Part shown: one piece after another, positions 36,969-45,564 of the stretch
Numbering within the stretch: position 1 is the stretch's first letter
How the letters are laid out: every line of letters starts with the position of its first letter
From: Bacillus carboniphilus
GTDB taxonomy: Bacteria > Bacillota > Bacilli > Bacillales > JC228
Direction: 5' to 3'
Assembly (NCBI RefSeq): GCF_039522365.1
Contig: NZ_BAAADJ010000064.1
Location: 1-64,000, forward strand
DNA: 64,000 nt
Notes under the pieces: model-generated
Told to the model about the DNA's origin: nothing
The model's database searches: none
What the model saw: the letters and a program-made list of their open reading frames with translations, nothing else
Position numbers and translations under genes: made by a program

Positions 36969-37006
36969 TGCGGCCCCACTCGTTTGGAGTGGGGCTGCTT
37001 TTTTTG
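36969..37006 (+). terminator. Terminator after gcvPB
   Basis: GCGGCCCCACTC pairs with GAGTGGGGCTGC around GTTTG, followed by seven T. Confidence 0.95.
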
Positions 37007-37047
37007 TGGTCATTTTAATCATAATGCCAAGTTTACTGGAAACAAAC

Positions 37048-37090
37048 TTTACAGGTCCTTTACACTTCATTAACATTGTTCCATTATAAT
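37048..37090 (+). promoter_or_regulatory. Three PhoP-like boxes and -10 before a chemoreceptor
   Basis: TTTACA (37048), TTTACA (37059) and TTAACA (37070) are spaced exactly 11 bp apart. TATAAT (37085-37090) begins 9 bp after the last repeat. The box-to-minus-10 distance is the same as in the pst promoter at 4.4 kb. A fourth upstream box (37037) is not conserved. This predicts PhoP control of the chemoreceptor. Confidence 0.65.
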
Positions 37091-37131
37091 TTTTTCTAGA
37101 AGGAAATAATTATATATTCGGGGGTTTTTTT

Positions 37132-38859
37132 TTGAAGAAAGCAAGTTCGCATAACATCAGTCAAAAAGAAAATATTGGAGATTTACTTAAAAGCTTTTTA
37201 AAAAGGTTAAATCTGAGCACCCGTTTGTTCTTACTATTTGTGATTCTATTCATTTCGTCTATTGTTATAGTAGGCGTTAGCTCTTATATGAAAGCGAAAG
37301 AGTTGACGATGGAATCAATTGAAAATAGGTTGGTTAGAGAAGTCGAATTAATGGGGTATATAACACAAAACTTGAAGTTTGTTTATGTTAGTGATGAAGA
37401 TTATTTTATGCAGCAGGTTGAAGTGAATATCCGTCAACAGCAAAGCAAACTTGAAACAGATGGAATCAAGTCAGAATTTTTTTACATAAAGAATAATGAA
37501 GTAGTTCCTTCAAAAATAAGTGAAGGGGAAGTTCCTGCCTTTTCAAAGGAGTTTATAACTAATATAGCTACATCCAAAAATGGAGTATTACATGAGAGTA
37601 TAGACAATAAGGATTATACAATCGTATTTCAAGATATGGAACAAATTAACGGTATTTACGTTATGCTTATTCCAACACATTCCTATATGGAAGACGTTAG
37701 TCAAATGGGATACTTTACATTATTCGTTATATTGGTTAGTACTATAATCATCTCTATTTTAATCATTCTATTTGTAAGGACATTAACTAAGCCACTTAAT
37801 ACGTTGCGTAAAACAATGCTTGAAGTTCGTGACGGGAACTTAAACCCTTCAGTGGAAATCAATACAACAATACCAGAGATTATATCCTTACATGAAAGTT
37901 ATAATGCGATGATTGGGCAAATGAGTGAAATACTTTTTGAACTAAAGAGTACAACAATAGAAGTAGAAACAAAAGGAAAGGAATTAAAGGACTCTTCAAA
38001 ATATAACCTCGAATCTAGTCGACAATTAATTTCTGCAATTGATGCTGTTCGACTGGGTGCAGAACAGACAGCTAGTAGTTCAGATATTAATGTAAATAGT
38101 TTTAGAACAATGAAATATCAGATAGTAGAAATGATGAATAATATGAAAGAAGTTTATAAAAGTTCAGAAAATATGAACCTCTCCTCAAAACGTGGTGAGA
38201 AAAATATGACTGAACTAATTTCAATGATTCATACCTTTGAAAAGGATTTCGACCAATTGACCCAAACTATTAAAGATGTTAACGATTATTCATTTTCTAT
38301 TACAAAACTAGTTGAGTTAGTAAAAGGAATTGCAGAGAGAACGAAACTATTAGCCCTTAACGCAACAATAGAAGCTGCACGAGCAGGTGAATCTGGAAAA
38401 GGGTTTGCTGTAGTAGCAAGCGAGGTACGAAAATTAGCAGAACAATCAGCCAACGCTACTTTAGAAATTTCTAAGACAATATCAAGTATGGAGGCTGTTA
38501 CAGTTGGAGCTACACAAGAGTTTGAACAAATTCTTACCAAAATAAACGGAACTTTATCAACAGCAAATGAATCGAAATATTCAATTGCTGAAATGATGCA
38601 AGAAATTTCTAGTGTTAGTACTAAATTAGAAGGAATGCAAGAAGAACTAAAAGGTCTTGAAAGTCTATTGCCGGACCTAGAATTAGCTGCAGATAGCTTT
38701 TCTACGGTGTCTCAGGAGACATTAGAAAGAACGGAGGAAATGCTTACCGTTAGTGTGAACCAGGTTAGATATTTAGAGGAAACAGATATGATTGGTTTAA
38801 AGCTTAATCAGTTATCTAATTCACTATCTAATTTAACTCAAAAATTTAAAGTCGATTAA
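37132..38859 (+). CDS. Methyl-accepting chemotaxis protein (transmembrane)
   Basis: A 575-residue chemoreceptor. TM1 is at about 32-51, an extracytoplasmic sensor of about 140 residues (single Cache-like in size) follows, then TM2 at about 194-216, a HAMP region (to about 270) and the signalling helices. The kinase-contact hairpin tip is present ([38 protein letters not shown], about 400-440). TTG 37132 follows GGGGG. The gene sits between gcvPB and yqhL, where B. subtilis has no chemoreceptor. Ligand unknown; PhoP-type boxes upstream suggest phosphate-linked expression. Confidence 0.9.
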   Translation: MKKASSHNISQKENIGDLLKSFLKRLNLSTRLFLLFVILFISSIVIVGVSSYMKAKELTMESIENRLVREVELMGYITQNLKFVYVSDEDYFMQQVEVNIRQQQSKLETDGIKSEFFYIKNNEVVPSKISEGEVPAFSKEFITNIATSKNGVLHESIDNKDYTIVFQDMEQINGIYVMLIPTHSYMEDVSQMGYFTLFVILVSTIIISILIILFVRTLTKPLNTLRKTMLEVRDGNLNPSVEINTTIPEIISLHESYNAMIGQMSEILFELKSTTIEVETKGKELKDSSKYNLESSRQLISAIDAVRLGAEQTASSSDINVNSFRTMKYQIVEMMNNMKEVYKSSENMNLSSKRGEKNMTELISMIHTFEKDFDQLTQTIKDVNDYSFSITKLVELVKGIAERTKLLALNATIEAARAGESGKGFAVVASEVRKLAEQSANATLEISKTISSMEAVTVGATQEFEQILTKINGTLSTANESKYSIAEMMQEISSVSTKLEGMQEELKGLESLLPDLELAADSFSTVSQETLERTEEMLTVSVNQVRYLEETDMIGLKLNQLSNSLSNLTQKFKVD

Positions 38860-38880
38860 AGGGTTATCTCTTTTGGTTGC

Positions 38881-38915
38881 AAAATGCTCAGGGCATTATT
38901 GCTCCGAGCATTTTT
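38881..38915 (+). terminator. Terminator after the chemoreceptor
   Basis: AAAATGCTC (38881-38889) pairs with GAGCATTTT (38906-38914), followed by T. Confidence 0.8.
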
Positions 38916-38939
38916 ATGTTAATTTATTTATTATTTTCA

Positions 38940-39734
38940 TTACAAATGTCTAAGGAACCTTTCAGGGGCTTCTAAAAATTGTTTGGTCAGTTGAACATGT
39001 TCCAGTTCCTCAAACTCCCTTTCCATCAACCCATCATCTTCTAAAGAATATATTTGAGCATTCGGCGTCGCCATTAGAATAGGAGAATGGGTTGAAATGA
39101 TAAACTGACTCCCTTCCTCAACTCCTTCTAAGAGCATTCTAATAAAGGCCATTTGTTTAATAGGAGATAATGGGGCTTCCGGCTCATCGAGTATGTACAG
39201 ACCACGTGGATGAAGCTGAGACCTGAAGAAATCCAAAAATTTTTCTCCGTGAGAGCGGACGTCTAATCCATCCCCATATCTTTGCTTCAAATCATACAGT
39301 GTTCTGTTATGTGGTTGGGATGCTAACCCTTTTACATAATCAGATCTGTCTTTGTAGTCAACTTCAATTCTTTTTAGTTCTGCTTCAGCTTCTTCAATCA
39401 TGGTGCGTACTCTTCTCGAAAAAGATATGAAGTCCTCTGCTCGAAGAAAAAAGCCACGGTTTGTTTTCGTTTTATACGTTGCTTTGAAGGTTTTGGCTAA
39501 ATCCTGGCCAGCTCTCATATCATGGTTGTTATCTATATCGTTCGCACCTATAAGATTTCGATTGGTGACGCAGGCAAGACCGTTTAAAAGGGTTGACTTA
39601 CCAGTTCCATTTTCTCCAACCAAGATCGTTACGGGTGATTCAAAATTTAGTAAAGACAACTGTGAGAATATTGGTAATGAATGAGGATATTGTGTTTGAT
39701 TTGTTGGTTTGTATTGAATGGATGTCAAAAACAA
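38940..39734 (-). CDS. AAA/ABC-type ATPase (COG3910-like)
   Basis: A 264-residue ATPase related to the SMC/RecF/ABC nucleotide-binding fold. Walker A is GENGTGKST (about residue 41), Walker B LYILDEPEAPLS (about 186), and a switch His is in ISTHSPILMA. A short central helical insertion (about 110-140) replaces a coiled coil. It is a stand-alone ATPase with no nuclease or toxin partner next to it, so a defence role cannot be claimed. The start is TTG 39734, preceded by AGGGAGAGG. It lies in the segment that is extra relative to B. subtilis. Confidence 0.82.
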   Translation of the reverse strand: MFLTSIQYKPTNQTQYPHSLPIFSQLSLLNFESPVTILVGENGTGKSTLLNGLACVTNRNLIGANDIDNNHDMRAGQDLAKTFKATYKTKTNRGFFLRAEDFISFSRRVRTMIEEAEAELKRIEVDYKDRSDYVKGLASQPHNRTLYDLKQRYGDGLDVRSHGEKFLDFFRSQLHPRGLYILDEPEAPLSPIKQMAFIRMLLEGVEEGSQFIISTHSPILMATPNAQIYSLEDDGLMEREFEELEHVQLTKQFLEAPERFLRHL

Positions 39735-39758
39735 GTTAACCTCTCCCTATATGTAAAG

Positions 39759-39792
39759 AAAAAACCTTCAGTTGTACGCTGAAGGTTTTCTA
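39759..39792. terminator. Terminator between yqhL and the AAA ATPase
   Basis: AAAACCTTCA (39761-39770) pairs with TGAAGGTTTT (39780-39789). Read on the minus strand it ends the yqhL transcript ahead of the ATPase gene; both lie on that strand. Confidence 0.85.
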
Positions 39793-39798
39793 AGTTAG

Positions 39799-40173
39799 TT
39801 AATTTTTATGCTTGATTTTACCTGACCATTTTTTAAATCCGCCTTGAAGATGGCTAAGGTCACGATAGCCTTTTCGATACAACGTACGAGCTGCACGACC
39901 ACTACGAGCGCCACTTTGGCAGTATAGATAAACAGGTTTATCCGGACGAATTTCTTTCATTCTCATTTTTAACTGAGATAGAGGTATGTTTCTAGCACCT
40001 AAAATATGTCCACCTTCATATTCTTTCGGTTCACGTACATCAATCAATTGAGATTTACGGTAACCGGAAATAAACTCATCTTGTGTAAGAGTTTTTACGA
40101 TTTTCTTTTGTGTAAAGTAGTTGAATAATGTGTAAGCAATAATTGCTCCTAACACGACGAGCAAAGCGATCAT
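39799..40173 (-). CDS. yqhL: Rhodanese-domain membrane protein YqhL
   Basis: A 124-residue protein with one N-terminal membrane helix (about 2-18) and a rhodanese domain. The predicted sulfur-carrying Cys is C85 in YCQSGARSGRA. GHILGARNIPLS and LQGGFKKW are family hallmarks. I place the start at 40173, eight bases after AAGGGGG; the open frame to 40191 has no ribosome site. It handles sulfane sulfur at the membrane, but the physiological partner is unknown. Next to lipM as in B. subtilis. Confidence 0.88.
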   Translation of the reverse strand: MIALLVVLGAIIAYTLFNYFTQKKIVKTLTQDEFISGYRKSQLIDVREPKEYEGGHILGARNIPLSQLKMRMKEIRPDKPVYLYCQSGARSGRAARTLYRKGYRDLSHLQGGFKKWSGKIKHKN

Positions 40174-40368
40174 GAAAAAGTCCCCCTTCAAACTCTCTAA
40201 GACAAAATATCACTAAAAACTATTATATAGTGGTACAAAAAAAAGAGCAAAGGAATCGTTATATTTTTGTTTTTTCGCCAATGTTTGATAGACTAAAGAG
40301 CGTGAAGTTTTACATAATAGGTATAATCCAATAGATGAAAAAGGTTTGTAGAAAGAGGAGAAACAGCA

Positions 40369-41205
40369 ATGACAAAGGAAACATGGCGATTTATTGACAC
40401 AGGTTTTCAATCACCTTCTTATAATATGGCACTAGACGAGGCTCTATTAGACTGGAATAGTGAAGAGAAAATTCCACCGACCATTCGGTTTTATGGTTGG
40501 AATCCTCCAACCCTATCGGTAGGATATTTTCAAAAGGTTGAAAAGGAAATTAACATGGCTGCTGTAAAAGAGTTCGGATTGGGATTTGTAAGAAGACCAA
40601 CTGGTGGTCGAGGAGTTCTTCATGAGCATGAACTTACGTATAGTGTCATAGTTTCAGAAGATCATCCTGAGATGCCAGCTTCCGTTACCGAAGCATACCG
40701 TGTGATCTCTGAAGGAATTTTACAAGGCTTTCGCAATTTAGGGTTAGATGCCTATTTTGCTGTTCCTCGCACAGATGAAGAGAAAGCAGCGCTTAAAAAT
40801 CCACGGTCTTCTGTTTGCTTCGATGCCCCAAGCTGGTATGAGCTTGTGGTGGAGGGGAGAAAAGTGGCTGGAAGTGCCCAGACCAGACAAAAAGGGGTCA
40901 TTTTACAGCACGGGTCAATCTTGCTTGACTTAGATGAAGATAAACTGTTTAGTTTATTTAATTATCCAAGTGATAGAGTCAAAGAAAGAATGCAAAAAGC
41001 CTTTAAAAATAAAGCTGTAGCAATCAATGAAATTTCTAGTAGACGAATTGAATTAGAAGAGGCTAAAGAGGCTTTTAAAAAGGGATTTGAAGAAGGCTTG
41101 AATATTACATTAGAAGAATACACCTTAAGTGATGAGGAAGACGCTTTTGTACGAAAGCTTGCTAAGGAACGCTATGAAAGTGACGATTGGAACTTTAAGC
41201 GATAA
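40369..41205 (+). CDS. lipM: Octanoyl-[GcvH]:protein N-octanoyltransferase LipM
   Basis: A 278-residue enzyme of the biotin/lipoate protein ligase fold that transfers octanoate from acyl carrier protein to the glycine cleavage H protein, starting lipoate synthesis. The catalytic Cys is C150 ([13 protein letters not shown]), the position known for B. subtilis Lip[19 protein letters not shown] holds the substrate lysine/His region. AGAGGAGAAACAGCA precedes ATG 40369. It fits the glycine cleavage genes nearby, whose H protein it modifies. Confidence 0.93.
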   Translation: MTKETWRFIDTGFQSPSYNMALDEALLDWNSEEKIPPTIRFYGWNPPTLSVGYFQKVEKEINMAAVKEFGLGFVRRPTGGRGVLHEHELTYSVIVSEDHPEMPASVTEAYRVISEGILQGFRNLGLDAYFAVPRTDEEKAALKNPRSSVCFDAPSWYELVVEGRKVAGSAQTRQKGVILQHGSILLDLDEDKLFSLFNYPSDRVKERMQKAFKNKAVAINEISSRRIELEEAKEAFKKGFEEGLNITLEEYTLSDEEDAFVRKLAKERYESDDWNFKR

Positions 41206-41214
41206 TAGTATATG

Positions 41215-41256
41215 AAAGAGGGCCATACTCTGAAGTGGAGGATGGTTCTCTTTTAC
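41215..41256 (+). terminator. Terminator after lipM
   Basis: AAAGAGGGCCAT (41215-41226) pairs with ATGGTTCTCTTT with two G-U pairs, followed by TT. Confidence 0.75.
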
Positions 41257-41390
41257 TTTTGGATATCTTTTCCACAGTTGAGAACGAACGAAAATTTTCT
41301 TGCAACCATCAAAATAATGGATTATTTAGGTAAATCATTTCTTATCTCTATGAATCTCTTTTTTTCTCCATTTTCTACTCTTTCTTTCGT

Positions 41391-41464
41391 TTGACAAAAT
41401 CCGACGATTATGGATAAATCACAATATATAGTATGAATAAAAAATAGTTAATACTATATATTGT
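41391..41464 (+). promoter_or_regulatory. nrdJ promoter with paired NrdR boxes
   Basis: ACAATATATAGTAT (41421-41434) and its exact inverse ATACTATATATTGT (41451-41464) lie 30 bp centre to centre. Each resembles the NrdR box (acaCwAtATaTwGtgt), and boxes spaced about three turns apart are typical. A candidate promoter, TTGACA (41391) with AT-rich -10 near 41414, lies just upstream. NrdR represses ribonucleotide reductase genes when dATP is high. The rest of the 327-bp gap 41206-41532 holds the lipM terminator and nothing else I recognise. Confidence 0.75.
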
Positions 41465-41532
41465 AATGAGAGAATCTATTATGATATGGTAATAGAGAAC
41501 TTAATAGTAAAGAAAAGAGAGGGAGCTGAAGT

Positions 41533-42969
41533 ATGCTTGCGACCGAAAATAAAAAAATGGTCAATGTTGAGAGGTTAAACAAGGACATTGCGATTTTTCC
41601 TCCAGTGCACCCTATAACACCTGAGATGAAAACAACACATAGAGGGGTATCGAGGCTGGTCATGCTCGATCGTTATTCCTTTAAAGACACCGAGAAAATT
41701 ACCTTAACCGAAGGAGATTTTGTCGTTTTAACGATAAAAGAAGATCCCAAGTTTCCAGCTAGAGGATTAGGCTACATAGAATCTATTAACTGGGAAGAGA
41801 AGAAAGCAACGGTATATGTGGAAGATGAATATCGTGGAGTGTTGGAAAAAGAAGATGAAATTCAAACCGGATTGATTGTTCGCTCCTTAGACGTTATTGA
41901 AAAGCCACTAGAAATCTATTACGAGCAAATTGCGAAACGAGTGGCGGCTGGATTATCGTCAGTCGAAGTAACAGAAGAAAAGCAAAATGAGTGGTTTGAA
42001 AAGTTCTACTCTGAGCTAGCATCCATGAACTTTGTACCAGCTGGACGTGTGTTATATGGAGCTGGTTCCGAAACGGAAGTTACCTACTTTAACTGTTATG
42101 TGATGCCTTTCGTTCAAGATTCTCGTGAAGGAATCTCTGAACATCGTAAACAAGTAATGGAAATCATGAGCCGTGGTGGAGGAGTTGGAACGAACGGTTC
42201 CACACTAAGACCACGTAACACCCTGGCTAAAGGCGTAAATGGAAAATCATCTGGATCGGTTTCTTGGTTGGATGATATTGCGAAGTTGACGCATTTGGTG
42301 GAGCAGGGTGGTTCGCGCCGTGGCGCTCAAATGATCATGATGTCTATTACGCATCCGGACATCATCGAATTCATCATCTCAAAAATGCAAAATCCAAGAA
42401 TACTTCGATTCTTGATTGAAAATACAAAAGATGAACAAATCAAAAAAGCTGCACAGGACAAGCTCAAGTTCACTCCTTTCACTGAGCAAGAAAAAGCGAT
42501 GTATCAAAGCATAGTGAACTACAAGGGTATACCTGGATACGGTGGATTTTCCGAAGCAATTATCCGTGATGCTGAAGAGAAATTAAAAACAGGTGGAACA
42601 TACGCTGTACACAATCCAGAGTTTTTAACAGGTGCAAACATCTCCGTTTGTTTAACGAATGAGTTTATGGAAGCAGTTGAAAACAATGATGTATTTGCGC
42701 TTCAGTTTCCTGATGTAGAATCTTATAACCAAGAAGAAATGATGATTTACAACGAACAGTGGCATGAAGTTGGAGACGTCCGTGAGTGGGAAAAACGTGG
42801 CCATAAAGTTCGAACATATCGCAAAATCCAAGCTCAAGAGCTTTGGAACTTAATTAACATTTGTGCTACTTACTCTGCTGAGCCGGGCATTTTCTTTATT
42901 GATAATGCGAATGAAATGACGAATGCTAAGAGCTATGGACAGCAGGTTGTAGCGACGAATCCGTGTGGT
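41533..42969 (+). CDS. nrdJ: Adenosylcobalamin-dependent (class II) ribonucleotide reductase, exon 1
   Basis: The first 479 codons of a class II ribonucleotide reductase. After splicing, the protein is 851 residues. It reduces ribonucleotides to deoxyribonucleotides with coenzyme B12 and needs no oxygen. The conserved cysteines are in TYFNCYVMP, ANISVCLTNEF and NPCG. The exon ends after Gly479, inside the catalytic N476-P-C478-G/E480 motif, whose Cys carries the thiyl radical. GAGAGGGAGCTGAAGT precedes ATG 41533. Unspliced, translation stops at TAA 42979-42981. Class is judged from the C-terminal zinc ribbon of exon 2 and absence of an ATP cone. Confidence 0.93.
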
Positions 42970-43216
42970 AGAGTGGCTTAAATTGCCTCACGTAAAAAAC
43001 TGCGGAATGAAGCGGGGAAACCTGAGATGGCAACCCGAACCGAAGGCTGATGGTAAAAAGTCAGTCAGGGGCAACGCATACGAACTGAACCTCATAGTTG
43101 AGAATATAATGTTCGCACGAGGCCGCAGCACCAATAGGTGAAAAGATATGCTGAGCTTACAGGAACTCAACTGTAAGAACTAACGGATAAAAAGCCGTTA
43201 GGATAACAATTAACTG
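42970..43216 (+). ncRNA. Group I self-splicing intron in nrdJ
   Basis: A 247-nt intron without ORF. Removing it restores NPCG-EQPLAPYSVCN in frame. The last exon base is U (42969), and the exon end CGTGTGGT (42962-42969) pairs with the guide GCCTCACG (42985-42992), with one mismatch and the diagnostic U-G at the splice site (P1). The last intron base is G (43216). Further hairpins include CTCA/TGAG (near 43093), CACC-AATA-GGTG (near 43130), CTTACAG/CTGTAAG (near 43157) and CTAACGG/CCGTTAG (near 43181), consistent with a P9 region. The RNA should self-splice with guanosine. The full P3-P8 core was not folded. Confidence 0.88.
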
Positions 43217-44335
43217 GAACAACCACTTGCACCATATTCAGTCTGTAACCTTGCAGCGGTTAACTTAGCTGAGATGGCTGATAAAGAAACCAAAACTGTG
43301 AACTTTGACAAATTAAAGCGCACGGTTGAAATCGGAACAAGAATGCAAGATAACGTTATTGATGCAACACCTTATTTCTTAGAGGAGAATAAGAAGCAAG
43401 CACTTGGTGAACGCCGGGTTGGACTTGGCGTCATGGGCTTACATGATCTTCTCATCTACTGTGAAACAGAGTATGGTTCTGAAGAAGGAAACAAACTTGT
43501 AGATGAAGTATTCCAAACGATTGCTGAAACAGCATACAGAACTTCAGTTGAGATTGCCAAAGAAAAGGGAAGCTTCCCATTCTTGGTTGGCGAAAACGAA
43601 GTAGAAACCAACCGTCTAAGAAATGCTTTCACAAACACAGGCTTTATGAAAAAAATGCCTGAAAATGTGAAAAAGGATATTGAAGAATATGGAATTAGAA
43701 ATTCGCATTTGTTGACTGTGGCTCCTACGGGAAGCACCGGGACAATGGTTGGGGTATCAACAGGTCTTGAACCTTACTTCTCTTTCTCATATTTCAGAAG
43801 CGGTCGCTTAGGTAAGTTCATTGAAGTGAAAGCGGACATCGTTCAAGAATATCTTGATGCAAATCCAGGAGCAGATCCAAACAATCTACCGCACTGGTTT
43901 GTATCCGCAATGGAGCTTTCTCCAGAAGCTCACGCTGACGTACAATGTATCATCCAAAAGTGGATTGATAGTTCGATCAGTAAAACCGTTAACGCACCAA
44001 AAGGCTATACAGTTGAACAAGTGAAAAAAGTATATGAGCGCCTTTACAAAGGTGGAGCAAAAGGTGGAACGGTATATGTCGATGGTAGCCGTGATGCTCA
44101 AGTTCTTACATTAAAAGCAGAAGAAAACAGCTTCGAGGAGCAATTAGAGCTTCTCGAAGAAGAACCGAAAAAAGTGGTACTTGTTGATACCATTCAAGAC
44201 CTGAGATCAACAAGCGTTACGATCGGTTCAGAAGTTGGTAACACATGCCCGGTTTGCCGTAAAGGTACGGTAGAAGAAATCGGAGGATGTAACACATGTA
44301 CGAACTGTAATGCGCAATTAAAGTGTGGATTATAA
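43217..44335 (+). CDS. nrdJ: Class II ribonucleotide reductase, exon 2
   Basis: The C-terminal 372 codons plus stop. It opens with E480-QPLAPYSVCNLAAVNL, completing the NPCGE catalytic motif, and contains the P-loop-like APTGSTGTMVGVSTG. The last 45 residues form a zinc ribbon, CPVCRKGTVEE...CNTCTNC...CGL, typical of NrdJ. The first ATG lies at 43274, so an independent start would lose the motif. There is no ribosome site at 43274, which supports splicing over a separate gene. Confidence 0.93.
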   Translation, partial: EQPLAPYSVCNLAAVNLAEMADKETKTVNFDKLKRTVEIGTRMQDNVIDATPYFLEENKKQALGERRVGLGVMGLHDLLIYCETEYGSEEGNKLVDEVFQTIAETAYRTSVEIAKEKGSFPFLVGENEVETNRLRNAFTNTGFMKKMPENVKKDIEEYGIRNSHLLTVAPTGSTGTMVGVSTGLEPYFSFSYFRSGRLGKFIEVKADIVQEYLDANPGADPNNLPHWFVSAMELSPEAHADVQCIIQKWIDSSISKTVNAPKGYTVEQVKKVYERLYKGGAKGGTVYVDGSRDAQVLTLKAEENSFEEQLELLEEEPKKVVLVDTIQDLRSTSVTIGSEVGNTCPVCRKGTVEEIGGCNTCTNCNAQLKCGL

Positions 44336-44344
44336 AATGATTGA

Positions 44345-44374
44345 GAACCGTCCTTATTATCAGGGCGGTTCTTT
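44345..44374 (+). terminator. Terminator after nrdJ
   Basis: GAACCGTCC (44345-44353) pairs with GGGCGGTTC (44363-44371) with one G-U pair. The T run is weak (TTTGTATTT). Confidence 0.7.
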
Positions 44375-44394
44375 GTATTTCCGAGGAATTGTGC

Positions 44395-44545
44395 CCCGAA
44401 AACCGGAAATTCATCAATTTGGGTAACAATACTCGAAGTATCGTTCCCGTAAAACTGTAATTCCATCAATTTAAGTAACAATACTCTAAGTATCATCCCC
44501 GTAAAAATTGGATTTCATCATTTAAGGTATCAATACTAAACGGAA
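44395..44545 (+). repeat. Three degenerate 51-52-bp intergenic repeats
   Basis: CCCG-type starts at 44395, 44446 and 44498 each lead into (G)TAAAA-x-ATTCATCAATTT-x-GTAACAATACT-x-AAGTATC. The units are about 51-52 bp long and about 75% alike by eye, the third weaker. They fill the gap between the nrdJ terminator and yqhO (44336-44647), which holds no other gene. No stop-free frame covers all three. Confidence 0.75.
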
Positions 44546-44647
44546 CCATCGCCAACACACTCCTTGGCTCCCCAAAAATAAAAATGGTCTAAATCCCCCA
44601 CCTCCCCATTAAAAATGTACCAAGAGATTTTTTTAGGAGTGGGGCCG

Positions 44648-45532
44648 GTGTACATTGACGGAGTATTTTCAGGTGGTGGCATTAAAGGATTTGCTCTTAT
44701 CGGTGCTTATGAGGCAATTGAAGCTCGAGGGCTTCAATTTAAACGCTTAGCAGGAACGAGTGCAGGGTCAATTGTGGCTGGCCTGATAGCAGCAGGGTAT
44801 ACCAGCCAAGAAGTCTATCAACTTCTTGATGAATTAGACGTAAAGAAACTCCTGGATGAAAGAAAAAGCTGGTTACCAGGGCCACTAGCCAAATGGCTCC
44901 ATCTATATTGGAAACTAGGATTATATAAAGGCAAATATTTAGAAATATGGTTAGAGGAAAAGCTACGAATAAAAGGAATAAGGACGTTTAAAGACTTACC
45001 TCCACAGACCCTAAGAATCATTGCATCCGATCTCAGCAACGGTAAAATGCTAGTTTTACCTGATGACTTAGAAAAATACGGAATCCCTTGGTGGTCCTTC
45101 TCGGTTGCGAAGGCCATCCGAATGAGTTGCTCTCTTCCCTTCTTTTTTGAACCTATAAAACTTTATACTGGGGACGGCACAAACATTATTGTAGACGGAG
45201 GGGTATTAAGTAACTTTCCGATGTGGCTATTTGACAAGGAGAATGTAAAAAAGGTCCGACCTGTTCTCGGAATTAAATTAAGTGAAAGCTTCCAAGACCA
45301 TGAAAGACATCAGATAAACAATGGGATTCAAATGTTTGAAGCCATATTTGAAACCATGAAAGATGCTCATGATGCTCGTTATATTTCTAGGAAGCATGAG
45401 AAAAATATAATCTTTATTCCAACTAAGGGTGTCCTTACAACAGAATTCAATCTATCTGAAAAAGATAAACTAGCACTTATTCAATTAGGAAAAGATCGTG
45501 CAGCAGAATTTTTAAAAAGATGGGCATACTAA
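44648..45532 (+). CDS. yqhO: Patatin-like phospholipase YqhO
   Basis: A 294-residue acyl hydrolase of the bacterial patatin family. Oxyanion-hole GGGIKG and nucleophile GTSAGS (about residue 39-44) form the Ser/Asp dyad with the DGG motif (VDGGVLSNFP, about 191). I chose GTG 44648, seven bases after AGGAGTGGGG; the frame opens at 44615 without a ribosome site and would add 11 residues ahead of the conserved VFSGGG. Probably acts on phospholipid at the inner face of the membrane. Positional match to yqhO. Confidence 0.88.
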   Translation: MYIDGVFSGGGIKGFALIGAYEAIEARGLQFKRLAGTSAGSIVAGLIAAGYTSQEVYQLLDELDVKKLLDERKSWLPGPLAKWLHLYWKLGLYKGKYLEIWLEEKLRIKGIRTFKDLPPQTLRIIASDLSNGKMLVLPDDLEKYGIPWWSFSVAKAIRMSCSLPFFFEPIKLYTGDGTNIIVDGGVLSNFPMWLFDKENVKKVRPVLGIKLSESFQDHERHQINNGIQMFEAIFETMKDAHDARYISRKHEKNIIFIPTKGVLTTEFNLSEKDKLALIQLGKDRAAEFLKRWAY

Positions 45533-45564
45533 AAGCCTCTTTCTAGTAATTAGAAGGAGGCTTT
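45532..45564. terminator. Bidirectional terminator between yqhO and yqhP
   Basis: AAAGCCTC and GAGGCTTT, with an internal TTCT/AGAA pair, between converging genes. Confidence 0.85.

Noticed and set aside
38940-39734. Phage-defence system built on the AAA ATPase
   Set aside because: No nuclease, toxin or other defence partner is adjacent; neighbours are a chemoreceptor and a rhodanese.
41212-41394. 60-residue open frame after lipM
   Set aside because: It covers the lipM terminator hairpin, has no ribosome site, and its composition is not protein-like.
42970-43216. Frameshift, pseudogene or intein between the two nrdJ parts
   Set aside because: No frameshift joins the parts; the insert contains stops, so it is not an intein. 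Exon-guide pairing and terminal G fit a group I intron.
43274-44335. Separate gene starting at ATG 43274
   Set aside because: No ribosome site, and it would begin inside the conserved reductase core, losing part of the catalytic motif.
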